Below, in pieces: positions 32,891-45,507 of a stretch of 64,000 nucleotides of DNA (the first letter of the stretch is position 1; every line of letters starts with the position of its first letter). Origin of the DNA: Amphibalanus amphitrite (Eukaryota > Arthropoda > Thecostraca > Balanomorpha > Balanidae); assembly GCF_019059575.1 (NCBI RefSeq), contig NW_024881563.1:124001-188000 (forward strand). Direction: 5' to 3'. Both the position numbers and the translations under genes were made by a program. The notes under the pieces were generated by a model, which ran no database searches, had not been told where the DNA came from, and worked only from the letters and a program-made list of their open reading frames with translations.

Positions 32891-35800
32891 TAAATCGTCC
32901 ATAAACGGTATTGATATCGTCGTTAATTGTCGGAAATAATGAGCGGCGTTCGGGCAAATTTTAAAATTAAGCTTAGCAAAATCGTTCTTGCCACACTCGA
33001 TCAGAATCGTGAAATCAACTGATGATTATGGGGTATATTGCCGGAAATACAAACCAGGTAACGTTAACTGTTAGGTAGAGCATGTTAATTTCACAGGTAG
33101 GTCACGTCTCGATTAAATGACAGTGGAGCGAAAACAAAAATGCCGGCCAATATAATATATTTTAAATCATAACTGAGTCGTCAAGATACTAATCTCATCT
33201 CGGGCTTACGTTAATTTACATCAAATTTGACTGGCTTTTACTTTAGCTCGGGCATTCCAACCCGCCGGAAATGACAATTTCGGAAATGAAAATTTATTTG
33301 GTCGTTAATGACTTACATGGTTTTGTTTCGCATATTTACCAACCCTGAAACCTAGAAGACACTCGTCGTTCAGCACTGAGTTACGCTACATACTGAATGA
33401 AGCTACGCATGGATTTCTGGGGCTAAAACGCTCAAAACTTATCGTTACGCTAATTCGCAGATAGTGAGAAATAAACAACGTTTACCGGACATTGAAGCGA
33501 TCGAGTATATACTGCAACGTACGTCGATTTGCACTGCATCAAAATTAATTGAATCCCATCGGGCTAAATAAAAAAATCTCGTGATAAATGCTAAATCGTG
33601 CTGAATAATTAAATAATAAATCCGGCCACATGACTACGAAAAACCTGACAGTACTACTGACGCAAATGCCTGTTTACTTCGACGGTCTCGAATCAGAGCT
33701 CTATCAAACAACAACCACGAGGACAACAACAACCCAGTATGATGTAGTGTGACCTCCCACCGGTGCCTGTGTTCCAAAAAAAAAAACATGCCGACGTGTG
33801 AACGGTGTCAGAAACGGTGTTCTGCTCGGCCCTCCCATTCTCTCCGAAGTCCGAATTCTCTCATTCTCTCCTTCAGCACTTTCATCTCGTCCCGTAATCC
33901 ATTCATTTTTCCCTCCCTAATATCCCCAACAAATATAAGTACTTTCCCAAGATATATTCAGTCAAAACGAAGAAAGAGAAACTAGCAGTGAAACGACAGA
34001 GTTTTCAGAGATATGCAAAAACTGGACTTAAACTATAGCCATAAAACATAGTGAACTGAGCCGATCTCCAAAACAGAGCGCCAGATTACCGATGTCAACT
34101 TTAAACTAAATAGCTACTACATAAATGCCGTCTTTTGAGCCTGCAACTGAATATTGGACAACCGGCTGGAGTAACCGAGACGAACGTAGCTGAGCATCAG
34201 ATGCATTTTGAAGAAAGTACTACCGCCGTTCGCGTAATGAAGGCCAAAATTCGTCCCAATGGCCCGTCACTCTGATGCGTCCGGGCGCTCACATTTACAC
34301 TCACGCACGCACACATTCAAGACCAGTCCTACCCCGCTTTAGACAAGATTGCCAATTTAAGTCTGTTAAGTGAAAAAATGAAACATATCCCAACCACCCC
34401 TTTTTGATACCCTACAGCAAGGCGCAATGCCGTTAACTCATTCAACAATCACACGCTCACACATACGTACATAACATGTCCCAGCCACCTCCATTTTTGA
34501 TATCCAGATCAAGGCACAATGCCACCCAATCATACAACAAGTTCACACGCTCACGCATACGTACAGACCCCCCCCCCCAAACGGGCCTAAATAAAATTAC
34601 ATCCCCGGGGCGAGAGAAAAGCCGGGGCAGCAGGCGGGGCACATTGGGGAAGGATTATGATAGGAAAGCAGCTTCATGACCTCCAGTGCCGACCTACCGC
34701 TTAACTGTTGGCTGTGGACGACAGGGCTGACGGCCGGCTGGTAGCAGATTTATCGGCGGACGGGCGGCACAGCGACGACGGACGGGTGGCAGAGTTGGCG
34801 GCAGCCCGCGGAGCGGTGGTGGCGGGCGGCAGAACGGCGGAGCGGCGCAGAGTCCTCCAGTGGCAGGCAGTCCTCCATCCTCCTCCTCCAGAACTATCAC
34901 CGCCGACTCCTCCTCTCAAACTCTCCTCTCCGCTCGAACTCACTCCCTCCATCGCCTGTCCTTCTCCATCCCGCCGCTACAAACTGACTGTCTCGCCCAC
35001 CTCTGAACTCCACTTCCCAGCTCTCCAACTCCAACTGAACTGCCGCCGGTCAGCGTCCCCAACGCCTCCGACTCTCCAACTCAACTCTCCTCAAAATCCT
35101 CAAAGTTTTGCTGGAGCTCCATCTGCCTCGGGCTGTCTCTGGATTTGCCGTCTTCGCTCCGCCTCCTTCTTCCGAGTTCTGCTGCTCTCTGAATTTCCAG
35201 TAAGGGCCAATTTTCCATGTCTTCTCTCTGTCTAACCAGTCTTCTGTATTTTCTGCTGAGTCTGGTTGCCGAAAGGGTGAGATTCCTATTAAATTTAACG
35301 CTATGTTGGGCCGAAACGTATGCGTTTTCCCGCTGTGCAGCCTCCGGCGTGCCGTTTCCATGGTGACTGCTATCCTCCCTGGGTGCTCCTCCTCCCTTCA
35401 AATATTCTGGCGCCGATAGGTGAATTTGAATCTTCTGCCCCTGGCGATGCCGGCAGATTTGCCACGCCGGCCAGGTTTGCCAGCGTGGGAAGATGGGCCC
35501 GGGAATGCGGATGTGCCGTGCCATACTGGAATTTGGATGTTGTTACTCTGTCGGCTGTCCCAGTTTCCCGATGCTGATTGTCGGCGCCAGTCTCGGCACA
35601 TCCTGGAAATGTGCTATTTCGAGCCGTGTTTTGAAGAAATTGCCTTTGAAGTGTGATACCGGTGGTCAATTTGGTCCCGGGCGCCCCGGCCTCCCGCTGC
35701 CGCAGCGGCGCTGTCGTGTCCTGTTTCCCAGGCTGACGGTGTCCGTTCGCCGCGCGTAGGAGGCTGCGTGCCTTTGTGTTCGTCCGTCCCCCCCCCCCCT

Positions 35801-36194
35801 TGACCGGGGTTGGGACCCATTGCTGGACCCTTCCACGGTCAGCGGCGGTGAGACGGCTCTGTAAGGGCCGCAGGATAATAGCATTTGGCGGCGCGGTCTC
35901 GGATCCGTGTTTGTCCTGCCGTCCGGTGTCGGCCAGATGGTCGGCGGGTCAGCGGTGTCTGGTCGCCGGCGCGCTGCTGTTATGAAGGATGAATTTGGGA
36001 ACGGGTTGATTTAGGGAGGGAAAATGAAACGCACCAGCGTTACACTAGCATCTATTCAATTTGTCCATGTACAAGTCCCACAGCTCCTGCCCGAGGTCGC
36101 GCAAGCCAGGGAACTGACCACCTCCAGCCCAGGCGTGGTTCACTGACTAAAGACATTTCAACTGACCAGTCAGAGTTCATGTTTTGTAACTTTT
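32891..36194. other. 3.3 kb without a supported gene
   Basis: AT-rich to 34.6 kb with a C-run at about 34569. From 34.7 to 36.0 kb it is GC-rich with CT/CCTCC-rich imperfect repeats. A 175-codon ORF (34708-35235) is Pro/Ser/Leu low complexity and lacks any motif, so I do not call it. CpG-rich promoter sequence is possible in 35.6-36.0 kb. Confidence 0.3.
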
Positions 36195-36510
36195 CCCGTC
36201 CAGCGTTTAGCCTTTCGAGACCCACTCAGGGTCGCGGTTGTTTTCGCCGCGCGCCCCAGTCGAGATGCAAAGTTAATAGTCACACGAAGCTTTTTTACGG
36301 CCAGCCAAACCAGCCTAATCTGGAGTCACTGTTAAATGTATGCAATTAAATGGAAGAAAAAGGTTTTGTAGAATCGATTAGTTTCGAAGTCGTATATTAA
36401 GGGGCCTCAAATAAAGTTCGTGTGACTATCAACTTTGCATCTCGAATGGGCCGAGCGGCGAAAACAACCGCGGCTCTGAGAGGGTCCCGAAAGGCTAAGC
36501 GCTGGACGGG
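36195..36510. mobile_element. MITE with ~95-bp terminal inverted repeats
   Basis: The left arm (36195-36290) and right arm (36414-36510) are inverted copies sharing CCCGTCCAGCG, CCTTTCG, GGTTGTTTTCGCCG and ATGCAAAGTT. Spacer is about 125 bp, with no ORF. No clear target duplication, so superfamily is unassigned. Confidence 0.8.
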
Positions 36511-36689
36511 GCTAACCCACCCGGAGAATAAAACGCCGGGACCAAAAAGCGGCCTCATTTTCAGCACCTGGTTCGGCTCCCTCATTTACCTTCGGGCTTG
36601 GCCTCGTGACATTCACAGACGTCAGACATTCAACAAACAATTTTGGCGGAAACGCTATCCAGCAAGCTGCGCAGGGGCGTAGGGTGACG

Positions 36690-36770
36690 GGTGTTCGTAG
36701 CGTTGGGGCTAGGTGGTCTGTGTGCCGAGTGCGATGTCGTGGGTTCGAGCCCCACACGGCTCTGGTTTTA
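36690..36770 (+). repeat. tRNA-like head of Rep1
   Basis: Box-B-like GGGTTCGAGCCCCAC sits downstream of a degenerate box A (GTTGGGGCTAGGTGG). The same head recurs at 46315-46385 (GAGTTCGAGCCCCAC). This points to Rep1 being a long tRNA-derived SINE or SINE-like composite. Confidence 0.5.
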
Positions 36771-36849
36771 TCTAGACACTAGCCAAAACCTTTCCTTTTA
36801 CTGCAATACTGACAAGCAAGGTGATTTATCATTCCCGATATCCTCTTAA

Positions 36850-38018
36850 CCCGCGCCCCATAGGGGGGGGGCGAAACGGCCCCCCCCTGTCCTTTTCGGT
36901 CGATATCTCCTAAACGGCTGGAGATATCGCCACCAAACTTTCAGGACCCCTCCGGGCATCAATTTTACACATTGTGACCAAAAATTTTTCCAGAGTCTGT
37001 GATAGGTTGGCCACAAATGACGTCAGAGTGACGTCATGTTCTGTCATTTTCGACCGAAAAAAGACCTTCGCGAGAAGACCTGTCAGGCCTACAGCTTTGA
37101 AGATAAAGAAAAATGATCAAGACATAAAACGTGTAGAATTGACAGGGCTACAAAACTGCTATCTCGGATTTTTGAAATTTTTGAGTTTTGATCCCCAAAA
37201 ATCAAAAAAGCATTTTTTTTTATATATTAGCCAAAAAATCCAAAACGTTTTTTGAGTTACGAGAAAACCGGAATATATGTGATAGTACCTACCATCTTCT
37301 ATCTACATACCAAATTTCAGATCGATACCTCGTTTTTTGGCCAAGTTATAGCGAAAAAACTGTTCAAAAATGATGACGTCAAATTTTCAAACTCAATTTG
37401 TGGCAATTCTAGAACTCGTAGAGCAAAACAAAGACCACCATTAGACTCCCCGTGACGAGCTGCATCGAATCGATACCCATTTTATGCAAAAATATCAACT
37501 TTGAAATTTGACCTAATTTGACCTGACCTTGACCTGACCTTCACCAAAACGTGACCTAGGCTGGCCCCAAAGGCTGCCTAACCCACATAATCGCATTTGT
37601 CATGTAAAATGGACCATAAAACATGTATCACACGACACATTCATATTGTGACCCCCGGTGACCTGACCTCGCTGTGACCTGACCTGGTATCAGTGACCTC
37701 AGATAGCAAAGTATGTGTTTGACGAACAATATACCATCGATGGTTTTCAATAAATTACCAATTTACTCGATTTCACAGCACATTTCTTGAATTGCCTGTG
37801 AACGGTGAAAATCTGACCTTTGACCTGACCTGTGACGTCATCGGTTTGACCTAGGTCAATGAAATTTGGTCACAAGGTAGTTCCCGGGTAGGGCTATCGA
37901 ACGCCGTTTGAATTTTGAAAATCGGCCGGTAACTTTCCGAGATCTTAGGGGGGGCCGAAACGGCCCCCCCCCCCCCCTACGGGTGGTAGGGTCCGCCGGT
38001 AGCCCTACGGGGCGCGGG
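36850..38018 (-). mobile_element. family-A TTAA element, second full copy (1,169 bp)
   Basis: Flanked by TTAA (36846-36849, 38019-38022). It is the reverse complement of 8298-9470 along its whole length with scattered substitutions. End hairpins are at about 36863-36887 and 37948-37978, the latter a perfect GGGGCCG-AAA-CGGCCCC. AGGTCA/TGACCT words are dense at 37500-37700 and 37800-37855. Confidence 0.88.
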
Positions 38019-38769
38019 TTAACAAAGTCAAAATTGTCGCACCTATATATGTATTCTAATATTTTGCTGAATTTCATGAATTTTCATTTTTTATTTTTGG
38101 TTGTTTCTCTGGACCCATTTCAGCTCGTGATTCTTTTCGATCCGATAAAAACCCATCAAGGCTGAGCGTGCCAAATAATGAAAGAAATTATGCAACTGAC
38201 TATAAATTTAGAAAAGCCTTACACATCATGCAAGGATCGACTGAAAGTATAGGTCCTAGATTTCAATTATGATTGGTTAGCATTTTTGCTGCAAGTTTGA
38301 GGCGTTGCCTTTCGCTTGCCCGTTTGTTTGAGATAGCTATTCCCTTCAGTCGCATTCTTGCTGGCTTCACATGAATGAACAGGGTGTTATTTCACCGGCG
38401 ATCGCAGGACGCTGCTATTACTACGTGTCAAATTGGGTTTCCATGGAGACGTCAACAAGCCCATTGCTCCAAAACTACCAGAAGTGTGACGTCAGCAGAC
38501 ATCACCGGTGAAACACCACCCGGGATACCACCATACCTGAGGGAGCGCACCCGCAACCAGCATCCCCCCCCCAAGCCGCAGCGCAGTGGCGGGCGGCCCA
38601 CTCCCGGCGCTACGTACGCTCCACGCCGCGACAGCAGCGCGTCACCCCCCCCCCCCTCCTCCCTCCTTCCCCCACAATGACCGGTGACCTCGCTCCCCTC
38701 GGGAGTTGGACTCGCCCTACCCCGACCGTAGCGCCACGTGGTGGCTCTGGAGATCTTAAATAGACCCAC

Positions 38770-39350
38770 TGTACGTCTTACCCGTGTTGGCGCATGCAGT
38801 TTTCAACTTCGGGAAATCACACTTGCCGAGCTTGAGCGGACGATTTTCAGCATGCGTAGCTCGGGTGCTTGCGGTACAGACAGTGTCTGCGTTCGCATGC
38901 TGAAAGCCGGATTCCGAGCTATCGGTGGTGTCATCCTGCATATTATCAATACCTGCTTAATTCAATCCGATATCCCCGATTTATGGAAACATTCCATAGT
39001 TCACCCTCTGTTCAAATCCGGCAATCCTTCAGACCTCGCAAACTTCCGGCCCATTTCCCTGGTTCCTGTAATCATGAAAGTGGTTGAGCGCATTGTCCAT
39101 CAGCAGCTCTACATCCACCTCTCTCACAATCACCTTCTGGCATCCTCACAGCACGGCTTCCGCCCCCGGCACTCTACTGAAACCGCGTTGTTGTCCGTCA
39201 CTGAACGCATCCTGGCCGCCACCGACAGGGGGGAGATCTCAATGCTATGCCTTCTCGATCTTAGTAAATGTTTTGACGTGATAGACCACGAGCTTCTGAT
39301 GCAAAAACTTATGCTGCACGGTATCGAAATTTCCTGGTTCGCCGCCTATC
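38770..39350 (+). pseudogene. LINE 3 reverse transcriptase, N-terminal block
   Basis: Encodes the RT fingers/palm start: WKHSIVHPLFKSGNPSDLAN, NFRPISLVPVIMKVVERI, SQHGFRPRHSTETALL and LLDLSKCFDVIDHELL, then WFAAYL, where the frame is cut by the TTAA insertion. The catalytic LDLSKCFD Asp is present. Confidence 0.9.
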
Positions 39351-39354
39351 TAAA

Positions 39355-40537
39355 CCCGGGCCCCACTGGGGGGGGGGGGCTATTCATAGCCCCCCTCCCG
39401 TTTTTCTGCAATAACTTCCAGACCACTTGACGTATCGACGCCAAACTTTCAGTACCTTCGGCTGCATCAATTTGACACCTTGTGTCAAAATTTGAAGTTC
39501 GTAGCTACCATAGGTCGGCCGGAAATGACGTCAGAGTGACGTCATGTTCGGCCGATTTCGACGCAAAACATTGAACCACGGCAATCGCTCCCAAGAGCTC
39601 AGTTTTTAAGCTAGATCCAATTTCTTTGCATGAAGGGACTCAGAATTGACTGCGCTATGAAACTGCTATCTCGGATTTTCAATATTTGGAAAATTTCGAA
39701 AATTTTATACAATAATATTCAAAATTTATATTTTTATATTTTTTTTCCAAAATGTTTTTGACTTTTCGAAAAAAAACGGAATATATGTGACAGAACGCAT
39801 GCTTATGACTAAGTCTAGCAAGTTTTAGCTAAATATCTTAAAAAATGGCCAAGTTATACGCATTATTGCAAAAAAATTAACAATTATTAAATTTTCAAAT
39901 CAATTTTTCAGTACGTAATTGACATCGTACACCAATAAAAATAGCACCATCGTGTTTCTGAGCTCAAACTGCATCCAATAGACACCTTTTTTGTTGAAAA
40001 TTTTAACTTCAAAATTTGACCTTTTGTGACCTGAAAGTGACCTGACCTAAGCTAAATTCGACTCAAAATGACCTCGAATGACACAGACGACATCAAATTC
40101 GAAATCTATGGCTTAAATGGACCATAAAACATGTGTCACGTGACCGATGCATGATATAATATTTCCGTGACTTGTGATGACCTGACCCTCACCTGAAAAT
40201 CAAAGTACAAGTTTGGTACCCTCAAGGTATCTAGAGCCTCTGTTCACGAGTGTGGAAACCAAAAATGAGCCTGATCTGACTTGTAAGACGGCGGCCAGAG
40301 CCCAAAATGTGAACAAGCCAAAATGCTAATAATTTTTACTTTGACCTGACCTGTGACGTCATAGGTGACCTCGAGGTCAGTGAAATTAGGTTTCGCTCGA
40401 CAGTTTTTCCGGGGCTATCAGACGCCGTTTGAATTTTGACGATCGGCCCAGTAGTTTCGGAGTTAGGAGGGGGGCTATGTAGAGCCCCCCCCCCCCCTAG
40501 TAGGGCGTGTTATACGCAGACCACAGTGGGGCGCGGG
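39355..40537 (+). mobile_element. family-B TTAA element (1,183 bp)
   Basis: Left end CCCGGGCCCCACTGG after a decayed TTAA (TAAA, 39351-39354); right end GGGGCGCGGG then TTAA (40538-40541). Hairpins of G-tract, CTAT/ATAG, C-tract lie at both ends (39368-39396, 40467-40497). The interior is AT-rich with TGACCT/AGGTCA words and a 'catgtgtcac' segment shared in diverged form with family A. Confidence 0.85.
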
Positions 40538-40889
40538 TTAAAGGGACTATCCCACCTTCTAAAATGTTGTTAAAACCAGTTAAATTGTGCCCGACTTTAT
40601 AGATTGGATGACCAGGAACACGGTTCTGGCATTTATTTTTCATTAAAAATCTTAGGCTTCCCATATTCCAAACACAAACTTTCAAATATGTGACGTCACA
40701 GCCCAAAATTACCTCCTTCCCCAGGCCACATTACTGTCATAAAGCTGATTCTTTTTACTCTGTAGGCACCACAACAAAGTTAAGACCAAGTTTTAAGCGA
40801 TTTTTTAACGAACAAACCCATTTAAATCAGAATGACTAAACGAGGTGACGTCACACTAACGGTCGCTCCATGTTGAAGATAGGGCCTTG

Positions 40890-42955
40890 TAGAGCACTTC
40901 ATGGGCCGGATAAATCCGTTATCCACGGATAAATCCGTGGACCGGATAGGATTGGATCCCAAATTTGGAAAAATAGAACGGATCTGGGCGGGCCGGATTT
41001 GGGAATTGAATGTTGAACACGGATCAGAACGGATAAAATTGTAGCATTCAATATTCATGTTAAGAATTAGGTAACTTAACTTGTTAGGCACTGCAGCAGA
41101 AGTATTAATTGATTTACATGAGATTTATAAGCATACCTTTGTGAGCCATGATAGTCTGTAAGGTATATGGCAGCACCAACCAAATTTTTAAATATAGATG
41201 GTCACAACATAAAATCTGCAGACTCAGCCATGTTCCTAACCGAGGAAGCGAGAACAACCGCCATGGCATCATATCCACCATGGCTCGCTGGTTCCTGAAT
41301 AAGATACGAATCATGTAAAAAAATGTGTTAATAACTCACTTGTCCTGAGAACAGTCCCCATATAATATGTATAAAAACGATAATGCGTTCTCGAATTTTT
41401 CAATCTTCCAGACAGCAACAAACACTGCGCAAGGTTAGAAACACATGCGCAATAACAGATGCTTTTAACCAGCTGAATAAAACGCTGCAAAAAAAAGTTT
41501 TAAACTTGGCGCAATATGCCTCGTGGATGATTTTTTTTTTTTAGAAATAAAAACGATCCAAGACGATATTAAATTCTGATGTTATCAACATTTTCAGTGT
41601 AAATGACGCCAAAAAATATTTTCTGATCAGAAATTCAACTTAAAGGGACCCTCCCACCTTCAAAAAAGTAAATGAATTGGCATGGAAGGGATGTCGCTCG
41701 GTTCAGAAAGAGCAAAAACGAATATCTACCAAATTTCATCGAAAAATATTCACCGGTTTTCAAGATATTAGACTTTTACTTTTGTTTACTTTTTGGGATC
41801 TCCGCTGTTCCTATAGCGACTTTATTTGAAAGTGCGGCATTTGTTGCGCGCAAAGCAGCATATACCAGCGCGTGCTACAAAACGTTTTAGTCAAACATTT
41901 AAAAATCGTTAGATATCTGCGCTGACGTCACACATTCAGAGGGGTATTCCTATGCATTAGCCCCTCTGAATCAAAATGCTGCAATTTTGAAATTCAATAT
42001 TTCCGATTTAAGGCATTTCTCGATGTTGTGAGTGCCGAAACCGGTAATTGTGAGCCAGGGACCCCATTTTGGCTATCTCAACTCAAATCTAATGTTAAGG
42101 TGGGAGGGTCCCTTTAAAAGGTAAACGAATCAATATTACGTCATCAGCTCGCCTATTTCATAAAGAGAGAGCGGATCTTAAAAAAATCAATCCTTGCTTG
42201 CTTTTTTGCGCCACTATCGTCAATTTTGTCTGTGTATTGTGTTGTGTCGTCTTGTTGATACGACAAAATGCCGGTTTAACTTATCTTCCTTTCATTTGAG
42301 GACCAGTCAGGCTCAAGGCTATTTAATACCTACCTTTTCAGCTGGGTTTTCAGTGCCAAATTCTTTGTAGAGTGTGTCAGACCACATTCCAAGGCTAGTT
42401 TCCAAACAATGTGTTTTGAGGTGTTTTGATTCTGCCTTTTCCCATATAGAATGTTGCCAATGTCATGAAACTTTATTTATTCATTGTATTATACTTATTA
42501 TTACCTACCATTTGACTTACTAATTGATTGTGGTTTTGCTATATGAATAAGTACTCTTCCTTTTATAGACCACAGTAGATTCTTAACAATTCTAATGATA
42601 GCCAACCTTGTGAAATGCTGAGGTCCATGTCAATGTGTTACCCCTATCCTTAGCAATGCAGCTTTTACCACAAAATGTATTTTGCAGTGGCTAAGATTGC
42701 TGTTATTACAATTTGATAGCTTCCTAGTGTCCAACGTTTGGATCTTATGGCGATATGCTGATAGTCTCACAGTCACAACCGGTTTGTAATGAAACGGATT
42801 ATTATGGATATTTTTTGGATGTATGGCTGAGACACGGGCCATGGGCGGGCCGGATTTTGAAATTCAAAGAAACACGGATAATGGGCGGATCTGGATATGA
42901 CTTGCCGGATATGGGCCGGGCCGGATCCTGAAAAGCCTATCCGTGAAGTGCTCTA
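40890..42955 (+). mobile_element. hAT-like element (2,066 bp)
   Basis: Inverted ends TAGAGCACTTCA..., with the 8-bp target duplication GGGCCTTG at 40882-40889 and 42956-42963. Subterminal GGGCCGGAT/ATCCGGCCC words at both ends. No hAT transposase motif is visible; it is non-autonomous or its ORF is destroyed. It contains the nested TTAA element 41644-42113. Confidence 0.88.
41644..42113 (+). mobile_element. AGGGAC-type TTAA element, nested (470 bp)
   Basis: TTAA at 41640-41643 and 42114-42117; ends AGGGACCCTCCCACCTTC and AAGGTGGGAGGGTCCCT. Homologous to the element that hosts it two levels up. Confidence 0.88.
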
Positions 42956-43123
42956 GGGCCTTGCACAATGCACAAGGCCCATTTTCAAATGAAGGGAACG
43001 AATTTCTTCAACACCAAGAGTCCGCGGGGGTTGCAACCTAGATAGATAGTGGTTTCTGAACCTCGCCGCAAACTTGGCTATCTCAACTCAAACCCCATGT
43101 TAAAGGTGGGATAGTCCCTTTAA

Positions 43124-44316
43124 CCCGCGCGGGGCTGGGGTCTCCAGCCGAACGCGCGGGGCTGGGGGGGGGGGGTGTAAATTTTACCCCCCCCCCCCCT
43201 GTTATCTCCCGAACTAATGGTCCGATTTGGAAAATTCAAACGCCAATCGAAAGATCTCATCACGAACAACTAAAAACATGTACTTAATTTAAAGTTTGAG
43301 GTCAGGTCAAGGTCAGGTCAAGGGTACAAATTGCAAGTTCCTACAGTATCGGCCTTGCACCGTAGTTGCCGAAGAATGGAGTCATGGACTGAGACTGATT
43401 GCCCAAAACGTGTTCTTAGGCTACCAAGACAATATTCGTTGCATACAATATCATTCAGAGGTCAAGGTCAAGGTCAAGGTCAGGTCAGGTCAGGTCAGGT
43501 CAGGTCAGGTCACCAAAAACAAAATATAGAAAAGGGCATGTGCGACACATGTTTTATGGGTCATTTTACTCATAGAATTCAATAGGCACACTCAATAAGT
43601 GATATGGACCACCTCTGGATTAATTTCAGGTCGAGGTCAGGTCAAGGTCAGGTCAAGTGAGGTCAAATTTTGAAGTTGGTTGTTAAGCCCTAAAAAGGTG
43701 TCTATCTGATGCAGTTTTTCACGGCGAATCGAATGGTGCTATTTTTGTTTCCGTACGAGGTCTACAACTTCCAAAAAGTCATTTTTCATTTTTTTGTGTC
43801 GTGACGTCATAAAATGTTTTTTAACTCCCACATTTTTTAACCGATTCTTCTAAAAATTGGTATGTAGGTGCACATAGACCACTCCTCTGACATATATTCC
43901 TTTTTTTTCGATACACTCAAAATTTTGGATTTTATAATTATTTTCCCAAAAAAGTCAGTTTTTTGGAAAAATTTGGGCCAAAATCCAAAATTTTCAAAAA
44001 ACCGAGATAGCCATTTGATAGACAAAGTAGAATTACGTATAAACTTTTTTGTTACGTCTTGATTCCTTTAAAAATGAAGATGTTAGCGGCGTTTGAAATT
44101 TTGCCGTTTTTGAGGCGAAAATGGCGAACTTGACGTCACTAAAACGTCAATTTCTCAAAAAAAATTCCGACGGATTTCGCTCAAATTTTCAGGGAACGTG
44201 TCAAATTGATGTAACAAAAGGTACTGAAAGTTTGGCGGCGCTGCGCGCCGCCGTTTTTGAGATATTGCAAAAATTCGCGAGGGGGGGTAAAATTTACCCC
44301 CCCAGCCCCGCGCGGG
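43124..44316 (+). mobile_element. family-C TTAA element (1,193 bp)
   Basis: Ends CCCGCGCGGGGCTGGGG and CCCCGCGCGGG with TTAA at 43120-43123 and 44317-44320. Hairpins with GTAAA/TTTAC stems between G- and C-tracts at 43163-43199 and 44279-44303. It holds the densest hexamer array of the window: seven or more overlapping AGGTC units at 43459-43512, plus 43298-43322 and 43629-43665. Confidence 0.88.
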
Positions 44317-45333
44317 TTAATGGACACACCCAGAGCGTGTCGTTGAACAATGGGTCCGGAAGTACTGTCTCGGCCTCTTCCTAATACCATGGGTGTCTTC
44401 CAGGGCTCCGCGTTAGGGCCGTTACTTTTCACCATCTTCTCTAACAACTTATCGCTGTACGCGGGTGATGCAGTAGTCTTTCAATATGCCGACGACACCC
44501 AAGTATTGGTTAGCGGTCCTGCCAGGGACCTTGGAGTTCTCATCTCGCGCATGGAGGTTTCGCTCGCGTCACTCAACGAATGGTTCTGCGCTAACGCCCT
44601 GAAGGTCAACGCCAGTAAAACACAGCTCATTGTCTTCGGCAGTCGTCAAAATTTACGCAAATTGCCAGATTTCAGGGTATCGTTCCGTGACGCAGCGTTG
44701 CAGCCGTGCGTGCAGGTGGGGAACCTGGGCGTCACTTTTGACAATAATCTATCCTGGGACGCTCACGTCTCCGAACTCAGCCGCCGGTGTACGGGACTGT
44801 TGATCGGTCTCTCCCATGCGCACCACAGTCTCCCGGATGGCATCATTAGAACGCTCGTGACAGCACTCGTTATCTCACACATCCAGTTCTACCTCTCAGT
44901 TTATGGCAATGGGTCCCAAAATTTTTTTGATCGTCTCCAAAAAATTTTGAACTTTGCTGCTAGAGTCATTTTCGGTCGCCGTAAATTTGCCCATGTCTCT
45001 GACCTGCGAAAAAAGCTCGGGTGGTTGTCCCCGCGTCATATGGCTGATTACCAAACCCTTGTTATCGCCCACAAAGCCATACAGCGCGGCGAACCCGAGG
45101 AATTGGCAACCATGTTCGTCACAAACAGCGCTGTCCGGGAGAGACACTCCAGGCAAGACCACCTCTTTCACCTTCCGCGACCACGGCTGGAAACGGGTAG
45201 GCGGCGGTTCGGCTATCGAGCCGCAGCTCTTCTCAACAGTCTCCCAACTCAGCTGTCGCAGCTGTCTCCCGCCCCCTTTGCCCGATCTGTTAAAGCCGCG
45301 ATAGTGGACGGGGCATCAACTGATCGTCGCTGA
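44317..45333 (+). pseudogene. LINE 3 reverse transcriptase, C-terminal block
   Basis: Resumes exactly where the first block was cut, encoding NGHTQSVSLNNGSGS. One frame change near 44375 leads into FQGSALGPLLFTIFSNNL and the catalytic YADDTQVL. Then NASKTQ, LGVTFDNNLSWDAHV and the C-terminal LQKILNFAARVIFGR, all standard LINE features. Stop at 45331-45333. Confidence 0.92.
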
Positions 45334-45507
45334 CCAACGGGTTGGTGGGTGGGTGAGTTGTACCTGTGGTATTACGAAAGTGTCTCTGTTCGTGCTTTGA
45401 CGTGAGCGAATGTGTGAATGCTGTGAATGTTTAGATTAGTAACCGCGGATACGGATTCTGAGCAGTAATCGCCACGCACTTTCAGAATGTGGATCGCTCA
45501 TGATTGT

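Larger units (their letters stand above)
36575..38769 (+). repeat. interspersed repeat Rep1, copy 1 (split by a TTAA element)
   Basis: Matches 46220-47109 from 'cctcgtgacatt' through a tRNA-like head to the terminal GATCTTAAATAGACCCACTG. The TTAA element 36850-38018 sits inside; in the other copy the equivalent site reads 'atcctctccaaaagtcaaaatt', without an insertion. The 3' end of Rep1 directly abuts LINE 3. Confidence 0.85.
40542..43119 (+). mobile_element. AGGGAC-type TTAA element, carrying a hAT insertion
   Basis: Ends AGGGACTATCCCACCTTC and its inverse GGTGGGATAGTCCCT, flanked by TTAA at 40538-40541 and 43120-43123, both shared with the neighbouring elements. Without the hAT insertion (40890-42955 plus its duplication) it is about 505 bp, the size of its relative at 41644-42113. 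Shared inner words include 'ggctatctcaactcaaa'. Confidence 0.85.

Noticed and set aside
34708-35235. 175-codon Pro/Ser-rich ORF
   Set aside because: Low-complexity CT-rich sequence open on both strands, no domain, no splice or start context.
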